From Paraphysoderma sedebokerense (lineage: Eukaryota; Blastocladiomycota; Physodermatomycetes; Physodermatales; Physodermataceae): a DNA stretch of 64,000 bases. A model generated the notes under the pieces. That model made no database searches. It was not told the origin of the DNA and saw only the letters and a program-made list of their open reading frames with translations. The stretch is from contig JAHLJZ010000004.1 of assembly GCA_025602915.1 (NCBI GenBank), positions 671,245 to 735,244 of the forward strand, in the 5' to 3' direction. The position numbers and the translations under genes were made by a program. Shown here piece by piece: positions 28,085 to 40,520 of this stretch. Positions within the stretch are counted from its first letter, which is position 1, and the number at the start of each line of letters is the position of its first letter.

Positions 28085-28570
28085 GCGGTGGATGATGGCA
28101 GTGGTAGTGGTAGGAGTGGGTGTAGTAGTAGTAGTGAGAGTGGAGTAGTGGCAGTAGTGGAACTGTAGTAGAGGTGAAAGTGGACCCTGGACAGTGCAAG
28201 AGGGAACCCAGGGATGCAAACGATTTCTTTTTTTGCTTACAAAATGGCCACTGCAATCATCCACTCTGCCTTGCTTGCTGATCGGAACCACGGTCACGTG
28301 ACTCCCCTTCTCCCCACTGCCGATGGCTCACTCCTCACTCTCTCTGTCTCTGTCTGTCTTTATCTCTGTCCACTGTCTAGGAATAAAGCATGCTGTCCCT
28401 AATGCACCCTGTGGACAGCTATATCGGACGATAAGCTATGTAATATAAGAATCCATGCAGTGAACGCGATCCCAGTCTGAACTCGGAATTCGCCGTTTTG
28501 TAACTTTGCACATAGAACCCGAAAGCGCATCTTTTGAATGGATCGAATGGATGAATAGAAGGATCCGCCC
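28085..28570. promoter_or_regulatory. Divergent promoter, SDH1 / TAPT1-like, with CACGTG box
   Basis: 486 bp between start codons. TCACGTGA at 28294-28301 is a perfect palindrome of the bHLH E-box type (Cbf1/USF class). The SDH1 side is purine/pyrimidine-skewed low-complexity DNA that likely forms the 5' UTR. Confidence 0.5.
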
Positions 28571-31500
28571 ATGATACACAACGACCCTCGATCAGCTCAT
28601 CCGCTGCTCTCCCCTGCCCCTCCCCCCTCCCCTACTCTCTCATCCCCTTTTTCACCTTCTTCCCCGCAGCACCGAGATGACAGTTTTATCAAAAGAGCGA
28701 CATTCTCAGAATACGTGAAGGGCGAAATCACCGCAGTGGACTTTGTCGTGACGCCTGATGTAAAAGCAGAGCGAGTGTCAAACTTCTTTGCCGTCCCCAG
28801 AGAAATTGAAAAGGTTTGTGGCCTCGGTTTGCGAAGGAAGAGTTGGTCAAACGGTAGAGTCCTCTATTTGGATAAAACTAACGGCGTCAACGGGTATTCT
28901 TTTCGCTCAAACCTCTGTCTTGCCAATGTCAGCTCATGCTGTTTGGATATTTTGTCTGTCTGGACTCCTTTCTCAACATCTTTACGATACTTCCGATTCG
29001 GTGTATGATTGCAGTTTGGAAACTTGTTCAATCTGTCACCAAGAGACAAAGGTAAAATGACATCCCATTCTCTCGCTCTGATATTTTGCAAATAGTTCCA
29101 TATTGAGTACCTAACTATATTGATGCTCCCACCTGATCTTGACGTCTTCAAGGTCTTCAACAAGTCCAATCCACTTGATCGATTTACAGCGCGCATCTTT
29201 ACTCGTTATCGTGACAGTTCTCTTGTTTCAGCTGAACCCGAGTCGGCTGTATCATTCGATAAGAGGCCAGGCTTTAGTCAAGCTCTATGTCATATTCAAT
29301 GTTCTAGAAATTTGCGATAAACTCTGTTGCAGTTTTGGTATGGACATCCTGGATTCGTTAGTAGCCCGCGGAATGGATAGTTCAGCCCAGGGTACGGAAA
29401 ATGCAAAAGGAGACGACAGAGATAAATTTAAACTCAAACCGTTTACACATTATTTATTGGCATTGTGCTATGTATGTGAGTATTGAAAAGCCAACGTAAC
29501 AGATTGTCAATATTCTGAACTAATGTCGTATTTTCACAAAGTTATTCATGGGGTCGTAATGTTCTATCAAGTTATCACATTGAACGTGGCAATCAATTCA
29601 TACAACAATGCTTTGTTGACACTCCTAATCTCTAATCAGTTTGTCGAAATCAAGTCTTCCGTCTTTAAACGATTCGAGTCGGAAAATTTGTTTCAGTTGA
29701 GTTGTAGCGGTAAGCTTTCGTGAATTTGCCCTGATGAGATCCCTTGTCATATACTTATGTAATTGTTGGCTACTAGATATAGTTGAACGTTTCAATCTTT
29801 CCGCATTTCTCCTAATTGTAATTATCCGAAACTACATCGAGTTATATAGCTCGTCCGTATCTATTCAGCCGATTGAAATCCCGTTGCCTTCTTTTTTAAC
29901 AGTACCGGCAACCGCGGGATTCAGAGCCTTCTCATCTCAGGTCGATTATCTCTTATCAACCAAATTCACATCTTTCTTTGAACCGACATCGTCGTTATCC
30001 ATTTTTATTCCCTCTTGGTTTCCCTTTTGTTGGAGCATCATTTCACCTGCCTTGTTGGTCTTCGCGAGTGAAATTCTTGTAGACTGGATGAAACACGCTT
30101 TTATTACAAAATTCAACGGCATACGTCCTGTAGTATACAAAAGGTTCAGGGATGTCTTATGCAAAGATCTAGTCAAAGGACTTCTAGTGCCTGGGCCTAC
30201 TTCTCTTGAACCCACCGTCGAGGTGACATCACTGCAATCTCCCCCAGATACTTTTGTTTCATCCCGAAACCCTGGTTCTTTAACTCCACGGCCAGGTAGT
30301 CTTACACCCGATCATTCATCTTCCTCCACGCCACAATCATCCCCATCCAAAGAATCTCACTATAGCGCTACCCCTACGCCGGGGTCACCTGTGCCAAATC
30401 AAAATTCACCTCGTAAGGTAACAAATTTTTGTTTTTGTTTGTTAGTTATGCTTCCATACTTACACTTACGAGATACCTCATAAAGCTTTCCGAGACTCTT
30501 CCATCATCACCAATAGTATTGCCAGAATTCAAATACATTGATCATGTACCTTATGTGGCCAAACGTATCGGTTTTGCTTCGCTACCGTTGGCTGCACTTA
30601 TGATTCGATTCTTTGTGCAAATATTACCGTTATTTATGTCCACTTTCTTTGACTCGTACGCCTCCGATTATTCTGCCTTTTGGTCTTTTGAAAAGTGGCC
30701 GTCTAGTAATCCTGCTGAATCAAAGAGCTTTACTTCCTCGGTTATGCGGAATGCAACCTCATCCAATCCTACATTCAATGAAGGGGGCTATAACCAAACT
30801 ACGGACGATAAACGCTATAATGAAACCTGGCTTCCGTACCTTCTGGCGCAAGTGGGACTGAATTCATCGGAAACACTATCCGGATGGCTTTCTCAGTCCG
30901 AATTGATCATCCGTAACTTCACCTACAATATTCTTAAATTCTTCAACGAATGGGGCTTGACGATTGTTGTCATTACTACTGTTTACATATGGTATGCTCA
31001 CTTTTTATTTACGCTTATCATCACCTTGTATAAAGATCACTCAAATTTTTCCTGGCGTACAAATCGCTAGTCTACTCATTGTTAAGTTATTTCTCGGTTA
31101 CGCCCTCTTGGATGCGGCGTGTTCAAGATATCAAAGAACCGTTAATCAGGATATGATTATCCGATCGCGTCGTCCTTCCGTCGTTTCACCTTCTTCTAAC
31201 AGTGCTCCCGGGACCGTCTCAAGTTCACCCATAGAAACCCGTGATTCCGAACAACGGCTTCAAACTCAAAATTTTTATTCAATTCCCCAAATGCAGGAGA
31301 AGGAGTCAAAATACGTGAAGGGCAAGGAGAGGGAGAGTTTTATACGAAGGAGGAGGACAGCATCAGGAACTGGAGTGAAGTTATCGCAATTAAGGAGGAG
31401 AAGTACCAGTGCCATCGAGCAGTTTTCAGGTATCACAAAAAATGAATTTAAAACGAAACTGGAGGAGCAAGTAAAAGGCGAACACGAAAACTCGGCCCCG

Positions 31501-31904
31501 AATCAAAAGGTTGTTCCAAGTTGGGTTATTAAACATGTTTGTATCACATTTCAACTTCCTCGTCATTCCGCCTATTGTCCTTGTAAAGGCATAGGTATAC
31601 TGAGCTGAAACGGAATTGTACTGACCTTTTTACAATAACATGCGTTGCGTTCCTCTGTTTATCATTTTCACAGACGAAACAAATCGATGTACAGCTTCCC
31701 CGACTTCCCGAACAATTTCAATCACAGCCGCCAAACAAATCTCAAGCACAATCAGGAGAATTATCTCAAAAATCGCCAAGTATATCGTCAAGGAATTCGG
31801 CGGAATCATTGATACCGATTGGCCAAGACGAGCAGGACAAGAAGATCCTTGCCAGTCTGGAAAATATTGATCGGTTCAGTCTAGTGAAAAATCGGATACC
31901 TTAG
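28571..31904 (+). CDS. TAPT1/Emp65-family (DUF747) multi-pass membrane protein
   Basis: Polytopic membrane protein of the TAPT1 family, linked in other eukaryotes to ER or cilium-base functions; biochemical role unknown. Exons: 28571-28813, 28933-29051, 29153-29475, 29542-29709, 29777-30417, 30486-30991, 31071-31509, 31674-31904; 889 aa. Family blocks in order: REIEKLMLFGYFVCLDSFLN, LPIRCMIAVWKL, LYHSIRGQALVKLYVIFNVL, QVITLNVAINSYNNALLTLL, SNQFVEIKSSVFKRFE, DIVERFNLSAFLLIV, ASEILVDWMKHAFITKFNGI, and the end LENIDRFSLVKNRIP. Compared with animal TAPT1 it carries Ser/Pro-rich insertions around 480-560 and 700-860. The Pro-rich N-terminus begins at the only Met of the first exon. Confidence 0.9.
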
Positions 31905-32100
31905 TTGTTAATATGGAATGTTTCAGCTTGTCAGGAGAATAAATGTCAACGTTTCGGCTTTCTAACAAGTTGCGACGATTTTAGTCGTTTGAGAATCCAT
32001 GAAGATTGAATCGTTATATCATTTTTGTGCCAATGTTTTTGGTGTGCTATATACACAATATTACATTTTCTGAAATTTTGATGTACAAGTATAAATAACC
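31905..32100. other. Shared 3' flank between convergent genes
   Basis: 196 bp between the stop codons of the TAPT1-like gene and the F-box gene; AT-rich, no other feature. Confidence 0.4.
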
Positions 32101-33720
32101 CTACGATGACAGAATCCTGGACTTAAAATAAGTGTAATGCTGTTGCACTGTCACTGAAACCCAAAACCACATGCAATAACATAACCACCGCCCTGCTAAA
32201 CCTGGTTGCCACAATCCAAAATAGTGTTCAACAAACTTATAAATGTGAGCTTCGAACGGTAACCATCCGTTAGACGTCGCACTCATCCAAGTTGTCCATC
32301 TCAAAATAGCTCCAGTCACTGAAGACTGATAAAAATATGAAATCGGTAACGCTGTTAACTCTAGAGCTAATAATTTACTGATACTACTTGAAACTAGAGT
32401 TAACAATTTTTCCAACACGGAGGAAACCCTTCCTATCCTACAAGCCGTCGAAAACAACAGTCTTGACGAAATCGAGTAAACGAGCGCCAAAACCATGGAT
32501 ACGTCGTTCATCAACACTAAACAGAAACATAAACTGGACGAAATAAATAACCACTGAATATCCCATACATTTAAAACGGATTTGGAAATCGTCGCTAGTT
32601 CTCGTCCGTAAATACGGGGTAACGTAATCGCGCCTTTGAATGGTTGAGGGCAGTAAAAGATACGGAATGAACTGTAGTAATGAATTGGGAGAGTGAGGAG
32701 GGAGAGAAGTTTAAAAGGTGTCAAAAACAGATGAGGTAAAAGTTGCAGTGATTTTCGGAATTCATGACGAATGATAGAGTTTCTGTATCCTTGGTGGTAC
32801 TCCTTGGTTGAAACAAGAAGATGCGAAACAGACAGATAGTGGATGTAACTGTTGAAGTATCGGAGTTGGTATATCTGGTAGAAATCTTGTTCAGGTGGAG
32901 TCGGAGGATCACTGGATGTTGGAGACGATGATGCTGATGATTTTAGGGAATTCATGGATTGTGATTTGTATAACGAATAGCGGTAAGCATAGCTCGTCCT
33001 GAAATCTCTGAAAAAGACTTGGCGCCAAAGATGGTTATCCTTGCACAGCCTGTTGAACCGGTGATTCGTTTCGGAGAAGGAAACAATTGACGTCGAGGGT
33101 AAATATCTATATTGAACCGAAAATAAACAAAGAGATCAGAAAATCGAATATACTTGTGATATTGAAGAATTCCTATCTATGGCAGGAAGGATAGCAGCGG
33201 CGGGGAAAATGTGAGCGCACACTCACCTGAGGATTCGCAGAAAAGTTTCATCAGGCAATGACTCTAAGGAAATTCTTTCTGTCGGACGAGTTACTGTCGA
33301 TTCTTTCTCATCATTCTTCAAATAGAAAACCGAACGAATAGAATCGGTAATTAAACGGTTGTACTCCAAGTCCGGATTGTGCCGCTTAATCAGTCGAAAG
33401 AATTCGATACTCCGCAGCGCAAATCTTTTGACATTATAGATACTCGCAAGAATAAATATGATTTGCAGCACATCTGCTGTGAACGACCCAGATTTTTGTA
33501 AAGCTTTTATAACCGCTGTTGCCGGCGAAGGAGTTAATTCTTCGGGGGTGTCGGCAATGTCGATTTTTGGTTTCGGCGACAAAGTCAGACAGTCCCCGTT
33601 AGGAGTCGACAATTCGTTCGGTTCCATCACCTGATCCGATTTCGATGTCGAAGCTAAAAATTGAGTATGATTCTTTCGTTTTTCTGCAACTTTGCTACTT
33701 AATTCTGATATATCGAGCAT
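32101..33720 (-). CDS. F-box protein with several hydrophobic segments
   Basis: Likely substrate adaptor of an SCF ubiquitin ligase. Two exons, 33227-33720 and 32101-33106, 499 aa. The F-box spans the intron, at ~155-205: SLESLPDETFLRILR, then YLPSTSIVSFSETNHRF, NRLCKDNHLWRQVFFRDF. It fits the F-box pattern LPDE..L.IL..L......FS...+.F..LC.D..LW+. No WD40, LRR or Kelch repeats are seen. Instead the C-terminal half has long hydrophobic stretches, for example WLFISSSLCFCLVLMND and RWLCYCMWFWVSVTVQQ, and the region before the F-box has ADVLQIIFILASIYNV. Membrane association is inference. A CACGTG and a CCAAT box lie upstream. Confidence 0.75.
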
Positions 33721-34553
33721 ATTGATATTACCGGTTCAGAAGCACTAAAAATGGATAGATGGGCAGACTCAGGCCAATGTCGCAATGAGCTTAATATTCT
33801 TCACTGAATTAATTTGAGAATTATCATGTACGGTGTCTGAGTATCAGAAGACGAACAATTTCAATTCATATTATGCAGATACGTTGTAATGCGAATGCTG
33901 AAATGCTGGATGAATGCATCTCAAAGATCATCACCTGTTAAAAAGACGGCCAATCAGCAGCACATGATCCGATTGTTCCCGAACAATTGGCTTAAATTGG
34001 CTGGGTGCACGTGACTTGCCTTATCCGGCCTTTCCCGCCACCTCCCGCCCTGTTGAATCCTGACATTCAAGCCATCTGTAGTGCGCTGCATCATTGAGTG
34101 TCCAACCCCATGCATACGGTCAAAGGAAATTCAGTTTAACCTTCTTTCCGTAAATATTCCGGTTTCTCTGAAATTACACAGTTGTGTTCTTACAAGTCAC
34201 ATCTGGCGAATCAACCTTGAGAATGGCGGGACAAGAGGGTGGATTAGTTAGTAGTAAGTAGTAGCAATGGTAGCAGTGGTGCGCAAAGTCAGAAAAATCA
34301 TAAATTTTATATAATTGCGTTTCCATCGCTGATATCGCCCGACAATACAACCTGTTTGCAAGACACCATGATCATGACTAGATCGGATATCTCATATTGA
34401 TTGCATCACCTGCTGCATGATTAGAATTCACGTACAGGATGCTAATAGGGCTTGATTTGATGTAGGAATCAATACCGCCCACAAGCATTTAATTAAAAAT
34501 GAATGTTTGTGTGTATTTGTTGTCCCAGACAATCCAACGCCTCAATCAATTTG
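33721..34553. promoter_or_regulatory. Promoter region of the F-box gene with CCAAT and CACGTG boxes
   Basis: 833 bp between the F-box gene start and the end of the Sac phosphatase gene, both on the minus strand. CCAAT at 33950-33954 and CACGTGAC at 34018-34025 lie about 230 and 300 bp upstream of the F-box start. The right part presumably holds the Sac gene 3' UTR. Confidence 0.45.
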
Positions 34554-36837
34554 TTATTTCATCTTCTTGATATCCTTGACCGAAACGTCATTTCCACTCT
34601 CCAAGCGCTTTTCCATCCTCCTCACATTCCTCACTTTACCCTTGCTAAGCCTTCCACTTCCTGCTTTAGGCGCGTTTATCCGACGTTTGTTCTCTTTCTC
34701 TGCTCGCCGGGATCCTGACCCGATACCGATTCCGTTCGTGTTCAAGTCAACTTCAGAATCATTCTCAAACATTAAATACAACTGTGACATTTTCGGTTTT
34801 CTAAATAACTTATCCACTTTAACTCCCAAGATATTTACATAAATCCATGTCACCATGACCCATGTCATAGCAACAACGAAAGAAAAGGTGCCACTAATTT
34901 CTAACGGGGCGATTCGCTTTCGAAGGAAAATGAAAAGCCAGGTATACCAAGATTGTGAACAGTCTATTTCGGAAAGTCGACGTTGCAACGTAAGCTGATT
35001 TAACAAAATGCTTGAATTTGATGGATGGGATAGGTTGCCAAGGAGAAGATCGAACCCATCTTGTATACGGGGATCGGAAAAGTAGTTGATGTAGAGGCGG
35101 CATAAACGGGTATATGTGTCATGAAGATGGGATGAGATGGAGGGAGCGGTTGTTATGGTTAGAGATGGAAGTTTGAAAGGCAGTCGGTACGGAAAAAGAA
35201 AGGGCGATGATCTATGAGGGGTTGGAGTAGCGGTGTCTTGAGAGGGAGCAGGAACCGAAAGTAAAGGGGCAAAAAGAGCATAACGATTTATACAGTTTGT
35301 TCCGGTATTAAAATCTGATAAAGAATCACCGTTAGACAGGTAGAGGAGCTCCAAAGGACGGAGAAGATGAAGTGTGAATATTTGTTCGGGATCAGCGAGT
35401 GCATTCTTTGATTTCAACGACGATTTCGAGAAAGAATTATTCGAATAGTGAAGTAAATGTTTTAACTGCAGTAGAACATACTCGTTTGAAATGAAAAATT
35501 GGACTAAATTGGTTCGATCCAATGAGTCCAAGCAGTTTGTTCTGATCACACCATTCTGACTTTGATAGACTATTCCTCTATCTTGATCGGCTACAAAACA
35601 ACCGGTGGTCCCTACAATCGGCTCAACAACCGGCCTGATCGATTCATAACATTCCCTATTTTTGTCACAAATACGATGATGGAGGTAGTGAAGTCGTTCA
35701 TCGTTTAACATCGTCATCGACTGTTGATATAAATGTACCAAATCTTTTTCTTCCCATTCGTCATCCAATAGATTCAGGAAAGTAATACAGTCTCCATACA
35801 ATTCGATCAGTTGGTATACATTCCTCCGAACAGCCGACAAGGTAGATTCATCCAGTGATGGAATTTGAATTCTCGGTTTCGATTCAAAAGTCGCGGGTAC
35901 CTGTCGCCAGGGTACAGGAACAGAACCACGCAACTGAATTGACGATGTTGAAATTTGGTTAGAGGACAAAATGAGTTCAGATTCGCATGTGAAAGCCGCA
36001 TTCCCGCGGGAATCAATACCACGACAGTACCACCTTCTTCCCACCCTGCTTTTATCAACTCGAGTAATCAATGAACACGAAATTGGGGAGATCGGTAACT
36101 CCTCATTTGAGATTCGACTTGTAGAAGCGAATCCGCAAATGATGGGGACGATGAAATGGTTTAGATTCTCCTCCGCTAAACATTCTAGTAATTCCCAATT
36201 CCATATAAATCGATTATCTTGAACTCCACCCGATTTCTCCACCGCCTCCTCCGACATATTCCATGATTCGGACTGTTTCTGCATCGATTCGGCCAAATTG
36301 TAGGTATAGCTGTAGTGAAACCAGCCGCTCGATAGAATTCTTTTCAAAATGAATAACGATTCACTTTCGAATTGCTCTTCGTTCAATGATAAATAAACTT
36401 TACGGCCGATGGCAACATAATCCACGCCCGTAATTCTATATATGTCATTGCCTGATATTGAGCCAACTTTTTCTCTATCTGAGATAAAAAAGACATATTT
36501 GGAAAAGTGAAAATCGAGGATGCCGAGTAGGCCGAAATGAACATGTTCTGAAGTAATCGGTTTACAGATTGGCGAATAGTCATCGTGTTGTGCTACATTG
36601 TGTATAATCAAGTATTAAATTATTGTTATTCAAAAGGACGAATGCTAGAAGAATTCCAATATGAGGAGATTGAAAACCTTCTGTGTAAAAGTTACCCGAC
36701 AGCGGGTCGAAGACTAGGAACTCTCTATCCTCAGAATCATCGGGCTGAAAGACAGAGTCAACATAGACAGAATTATCCGACAGTTTGTACAGATTCACAG
36801 AAGGAAAGCTGTTCTTTTCTGCTGTTTGCCTCGACAT
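34554..36837 (-). CDS. Sac1-type phosphoinositide phosphatase
   Basis: Dephosphorylates phosphoinositides, probably PI4P at ER/Golgi membranes. Two exons, 36678-36837 and 34554-36592, 732 aa. The Sac domain runs from LYKLSDNSVYVDSV to the catalytic CX5R loop: RTNCLDSLDRTNLVQFF with Cys407. The common version is CLDCLDRTN; the second cysteine is serine here. Earlier family blocks are FGLLGILDFHFSKYVFFISD with REKVGSISGNDIYRI, and WNWELLECLAEENLNHFIVP with ICGFAS. A single strong membrane segment near 660-680 (FSFVVAMTWVMVTWIYVNIL) is followed by a basic tail rich in Lys and Arg; yeast Sac1 has two C-terminal segments. Divergent from the glutamate-cysteine ligase gene. Confidence 0.88.
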
Positions 36838-37339
36838 CTGCGTTTGTGTTTTGTGTTGGAAACTATTTGAATGCGGATGGAATTAATGTCTATTCTTAAA
36901 TTCTTCACTCACGTGAATTTTAAGGCCGCTCAAATCGACTTCCTTCTGCAATCGATAATAATCCTAACAGGTATTAAAGTTCCATAATTAGGCGGTTGTT
37001 CTATTGCTGTTACAGTAAATGTGATGATTTGTCTTGAAAATGAAAGAAAATGCCGCGATTCTGACCAAGGCATGGATCAGAAAATTGACCTCGAATTGAC
37101 GAATTCACCATAAACTATGTTATCTTAATTACATCATTTACAGCACTAGTAATCTATGAGTATCGCAATAAAGAGTGCTGATGTGGTAATCTCGATGCCG
37201 TTGCCCTTTCTTCTGCGCTATCGACACGTGCTTCTTTCATTTTTCAGTTGACTGGAAGGGCGTTCCGTTCTCGATAAATAATACACACGGCCTTCCCTCC
37301 ATCGCAAAAGTACGATATTGCCATCCAGTCCGATTCGGA
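36838..37339. promoter_or_regulatory. Divergent promoter, Sac phosphatase / glutamate-cysteine ligase
   Basis: 502 bp between start codons. CACGTG at 37225-37230 lies about 110 bp before the ligase start codon. Confidence 0.45.
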
Positions 37340-40150
37340 ATGGGCCTACTCTCTAGCGGTACCCCGCTTCCGTGGGGTCAAGCAAAACAGCACGCCGACC
37401 ACGTCAGAAAACACGGCATTACCCAATTCATTAATCTCTATCGAAAATATAGGCACGGCAAGAAAAGAGAACTCTTGTGGGGCGATGAGGTTATTTTTTA
37501 TACTGTTTTCTCAATTTTCTACAGTTCATTAAACTCTTTCGACATTTCTTCCTTGCCCGCTGTCTTGTATTGGCCCCTCCCGGAAGCGCTGACTTTGCCT
37601 TACTAATCACGTTGCTCCGTTTGTAATCAAATTATGGAATAATATTTGGAAACAGGTCGAGTACATGGTTGTCTCTTTTGACGAGAATGATTCCTCGAAA
37701 CCAAAAAATGTGAGATTGTCTTTAAGGGCGTATGACGCTTTGCAGGAGTTGATGAAAGAAGAGTTGGAGGGCAAGAAAGTCGGGTGAGTGAATTTCACGA
37801 TCAGGAGGAGGTTGAAATAGCCTGTAGTATGTTAACTAATTTCATTTCACAATGTAGAAAAAATGTCGATATCCTGTGGAGACCAGAATTTGGAAGATAT
37901 ATGTTAGAAGGGACTCCCGGATCTCCTTACGGTTCTTCCGTTAAGGACCTTCTGACTGTCGAGGACAACATGGAAAAAAGGTACTCGTCCTTTTGGGTTT
38001 TGGATGTCTTCATTATACGTATTGACTTTTTTCAATCCAGGCGATTGGCAGCGACTAAAGTGTTAAAAACTAATGAGTGCTTGCTTAGTATAACCACCTT
38101 TCCTCGCTTGGGGTCGTTGGAGGGTGAATTCTTGAACCCTAACGTCAACATGAATGACGATCCATCAATTGGACATGGTGGTAAGCATGTAGAAGCGACT
38201 CGTAGTCTTTTTATACCAGATGAAGCGATAAATCCTCATCCTCGTTTTCGGTAAGCCACTTCCTCTTTTACTCGTCATATATGTAACCATGGACTTAACG
38301 ATAAAACTCCTGAATCAACGCAATAGAACGCTAGCAGCTAACATACGTGAACGGCGTGGTCACAAGGTCTCCATTAACATGCCAATCTACAAAGACGTAA
38401 ACACACCATCACCTTTCATTGAATCACTCCCACCATCCCCGTGGTATCCGTCTCCTTATACAACCGGTGAAGCAAAACCGGATCATGTTTACATGGACTG
38501 CATGTGTTTCGGAATGGGATGCAGCTGTCTGCAGTTAACATTTCAAGCTTGCTCGATCGACGAAGCAAGGCGATTATATGATCAACTGGCACCGTTAACA
38601 CCAATAATGATGGCGTTATCAGCGGGAGCACCTATTTTCAAGGGCTATCTTGTAGATGTGGATTGTCGGTGGGACGTAATAGCCGGCAGTGTTGACGATC
38701 GACCTGCTGAGGAGCGGGGCGAGAAGGCGATCGACGAAAGTGAGGTTTGTCAGGAAGTCGAAACCGAAGAATGGGATACGTTCTCAAAAACAAAGAAAAA
38801 AGTACCAAAATTTCGACGTATTCCAAAATCGAGATACGATTCTATCAGTACCTACATCAGTACTTACAAAGACTTTAAAAAAGAGTACAATGACATACCG
38901 TTAGTCAAAGACCTGGATATCGAGGAGAAATTAAAAAAAGAAGGTGTAGATGATCGGCTAGCACAGCACTATGCTCATTTGTTTATTAGAGATCCATTGG
39001 TTATTTATCAAGAATTGCTGGATCAAGATGATTCCATTTCTTCCGATCATTTTGAGGTTTGTTCATTTACACTCCTTCGTACTTCGTGTATGTTCACGCT
39101 TTTAACACTAGTCAAACAAACATCTATCAGAATATTCAGTCAACCAACTGGCAAACGATGAGGTTTAAACCGCCTCCACCTGCATCACCCGAAATAGGAT
39201 GGCGCGTGGAATTTCGTTCGATGGAAGTACAGTTAACAGACTTTGAAAACTCAGCATATGCTATTTTTGTAGTATTGTTGACAAGAGTTATATTGAGTTT
39301 CGATCTGACATTCTATGTTCCTATCAGTAAAGTATGTTATTTCATGAGGTCTTTTTGTCATTCTTCAGTCTGGCCAAAGCCCGTATATATTTTGTTCGCT
39401 GTTGTCAATGTTGTAAACGTCACTAACATACTCTCAACTTCAAATATTTAGGTAGATCTGAATATGAAACGTGCCCACAGGAGAGATGCAGTTCTTAAAG
39501 AGCTCTTCTGGTTCCGCAAGGACGTGTTCATCGGCCCCCCTACTCCAATTGGCACCACACCGCCAATGGATTTTAATTATGACTCGACCCCTCAGTCTGG
39601 TGATAATGTAGTGAACGGAGCTGGAGGATCGGGACGCCAAAGTCGACGCAGTAGCGTTGGGACTGGAGAGTGTGGAGAAGAATATAGTGAACGAGAATGT
39701 GAGTCAGGAAGAGACGAATGTATTGAAATGACGATTAACGAGATAATCAACGGCAAGGTACATTCAATATCGGTTCTTATCTTCTCCTTGGCAATACTTT
39801 CTGACTGTAAATGTTTTCGCTCTTTACTCCTTATTAATCTGACATGCCGATTCCGTACAAAGGCTGGCACCTTCCCTGGACTCATACCATTGATTGAATC
39901 ATACCTGCAAGCCATCCCTATAGATGTTGAAACTCGATGTTCGATAGGCAATTATCTTGACTTCATACGAAAACGAGCGAATGGAACATACGCGACAACT
40001 GCTAATTGGATGAGACAATTTGTCAAGAATCATAGAGCATATAATAAGGACTCAAGGGTCGGCAAAGAGGTTGCGTTCGATTTGTTGAAGGAGTGCGAGA
40101 AGGTGACGAAGGAAGGACGAGGCGTAAGAGTCAAACCCGTTGTAGAATAG
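37340..40150 (+). CDS. GSH1: Glutamate-cysteine ligase catalytic subunit (eukaryotic GCLC/Gsh1 type)
   Basis: First and rate-limiting step of glutathione synthesis: ATP-dependent joining of glutamate and cysteine in the cytosol. Exons: 37340-37489, 37656-37783, 37858-37980, 38041-38250, 38327-39056, 39131-39331, 39452-39757, 39863-40150; 711 aa, close to the usual length. Family blocks: [28 protein letters not shown] with the conserved acidic pair, [108 protein letters not shown] and [10 protein letters not shown] with FRK. An acidic Ser/Gly-rich insertion sits in exon 7. All motifs are intact. Confidence 0.95.
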
Positions 40151-40520
40151 ATAGAGATAATTGGACGATGCTTCTGACCTTGCGTGATTTCGTAGAAGGA
40201 GGGAATTTTGGTTTGTCGGTGAATAAATAGAATTAATTGCTCAGTGTATTGGTAAGTAAAAGTGATAATGAGTGTGGAATTTTTAGCAAAACAAGCGTTG
40301 GGAATGGCTGATATGTGATTTGAAGATTCAATCTCCTCTCAATTCATATTGTTACATTTAAATCAACATGATGCATCAATTGTTTTGTGGTCACTTAAAA
40401 CCTAATGGCAAAGCCGCTATTACAACTACTTAGCCCAATTCGTTATAACTGCTACGAAGAACATTCCCTTTTGCTACTCCCTTCATACTTTATTTCTGAA
40501 TCCTTCTTTGTTTTTGCGGA
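40151..40520. other. Intergenic between tandem genes
   Basis: 370 bp containing the ligase 3' flank and the promoter of the FHIP-like gene; no further feature seen. Confidence 0.4.

Noticed and set aside
27708-28256. 182-codon minus-strand ORF proposed as the SDH1 N-terminus
   Set aside because: It reads through two introns and low-complexity DNA; the three-exon model gives a proper presequence and keeps the frame.
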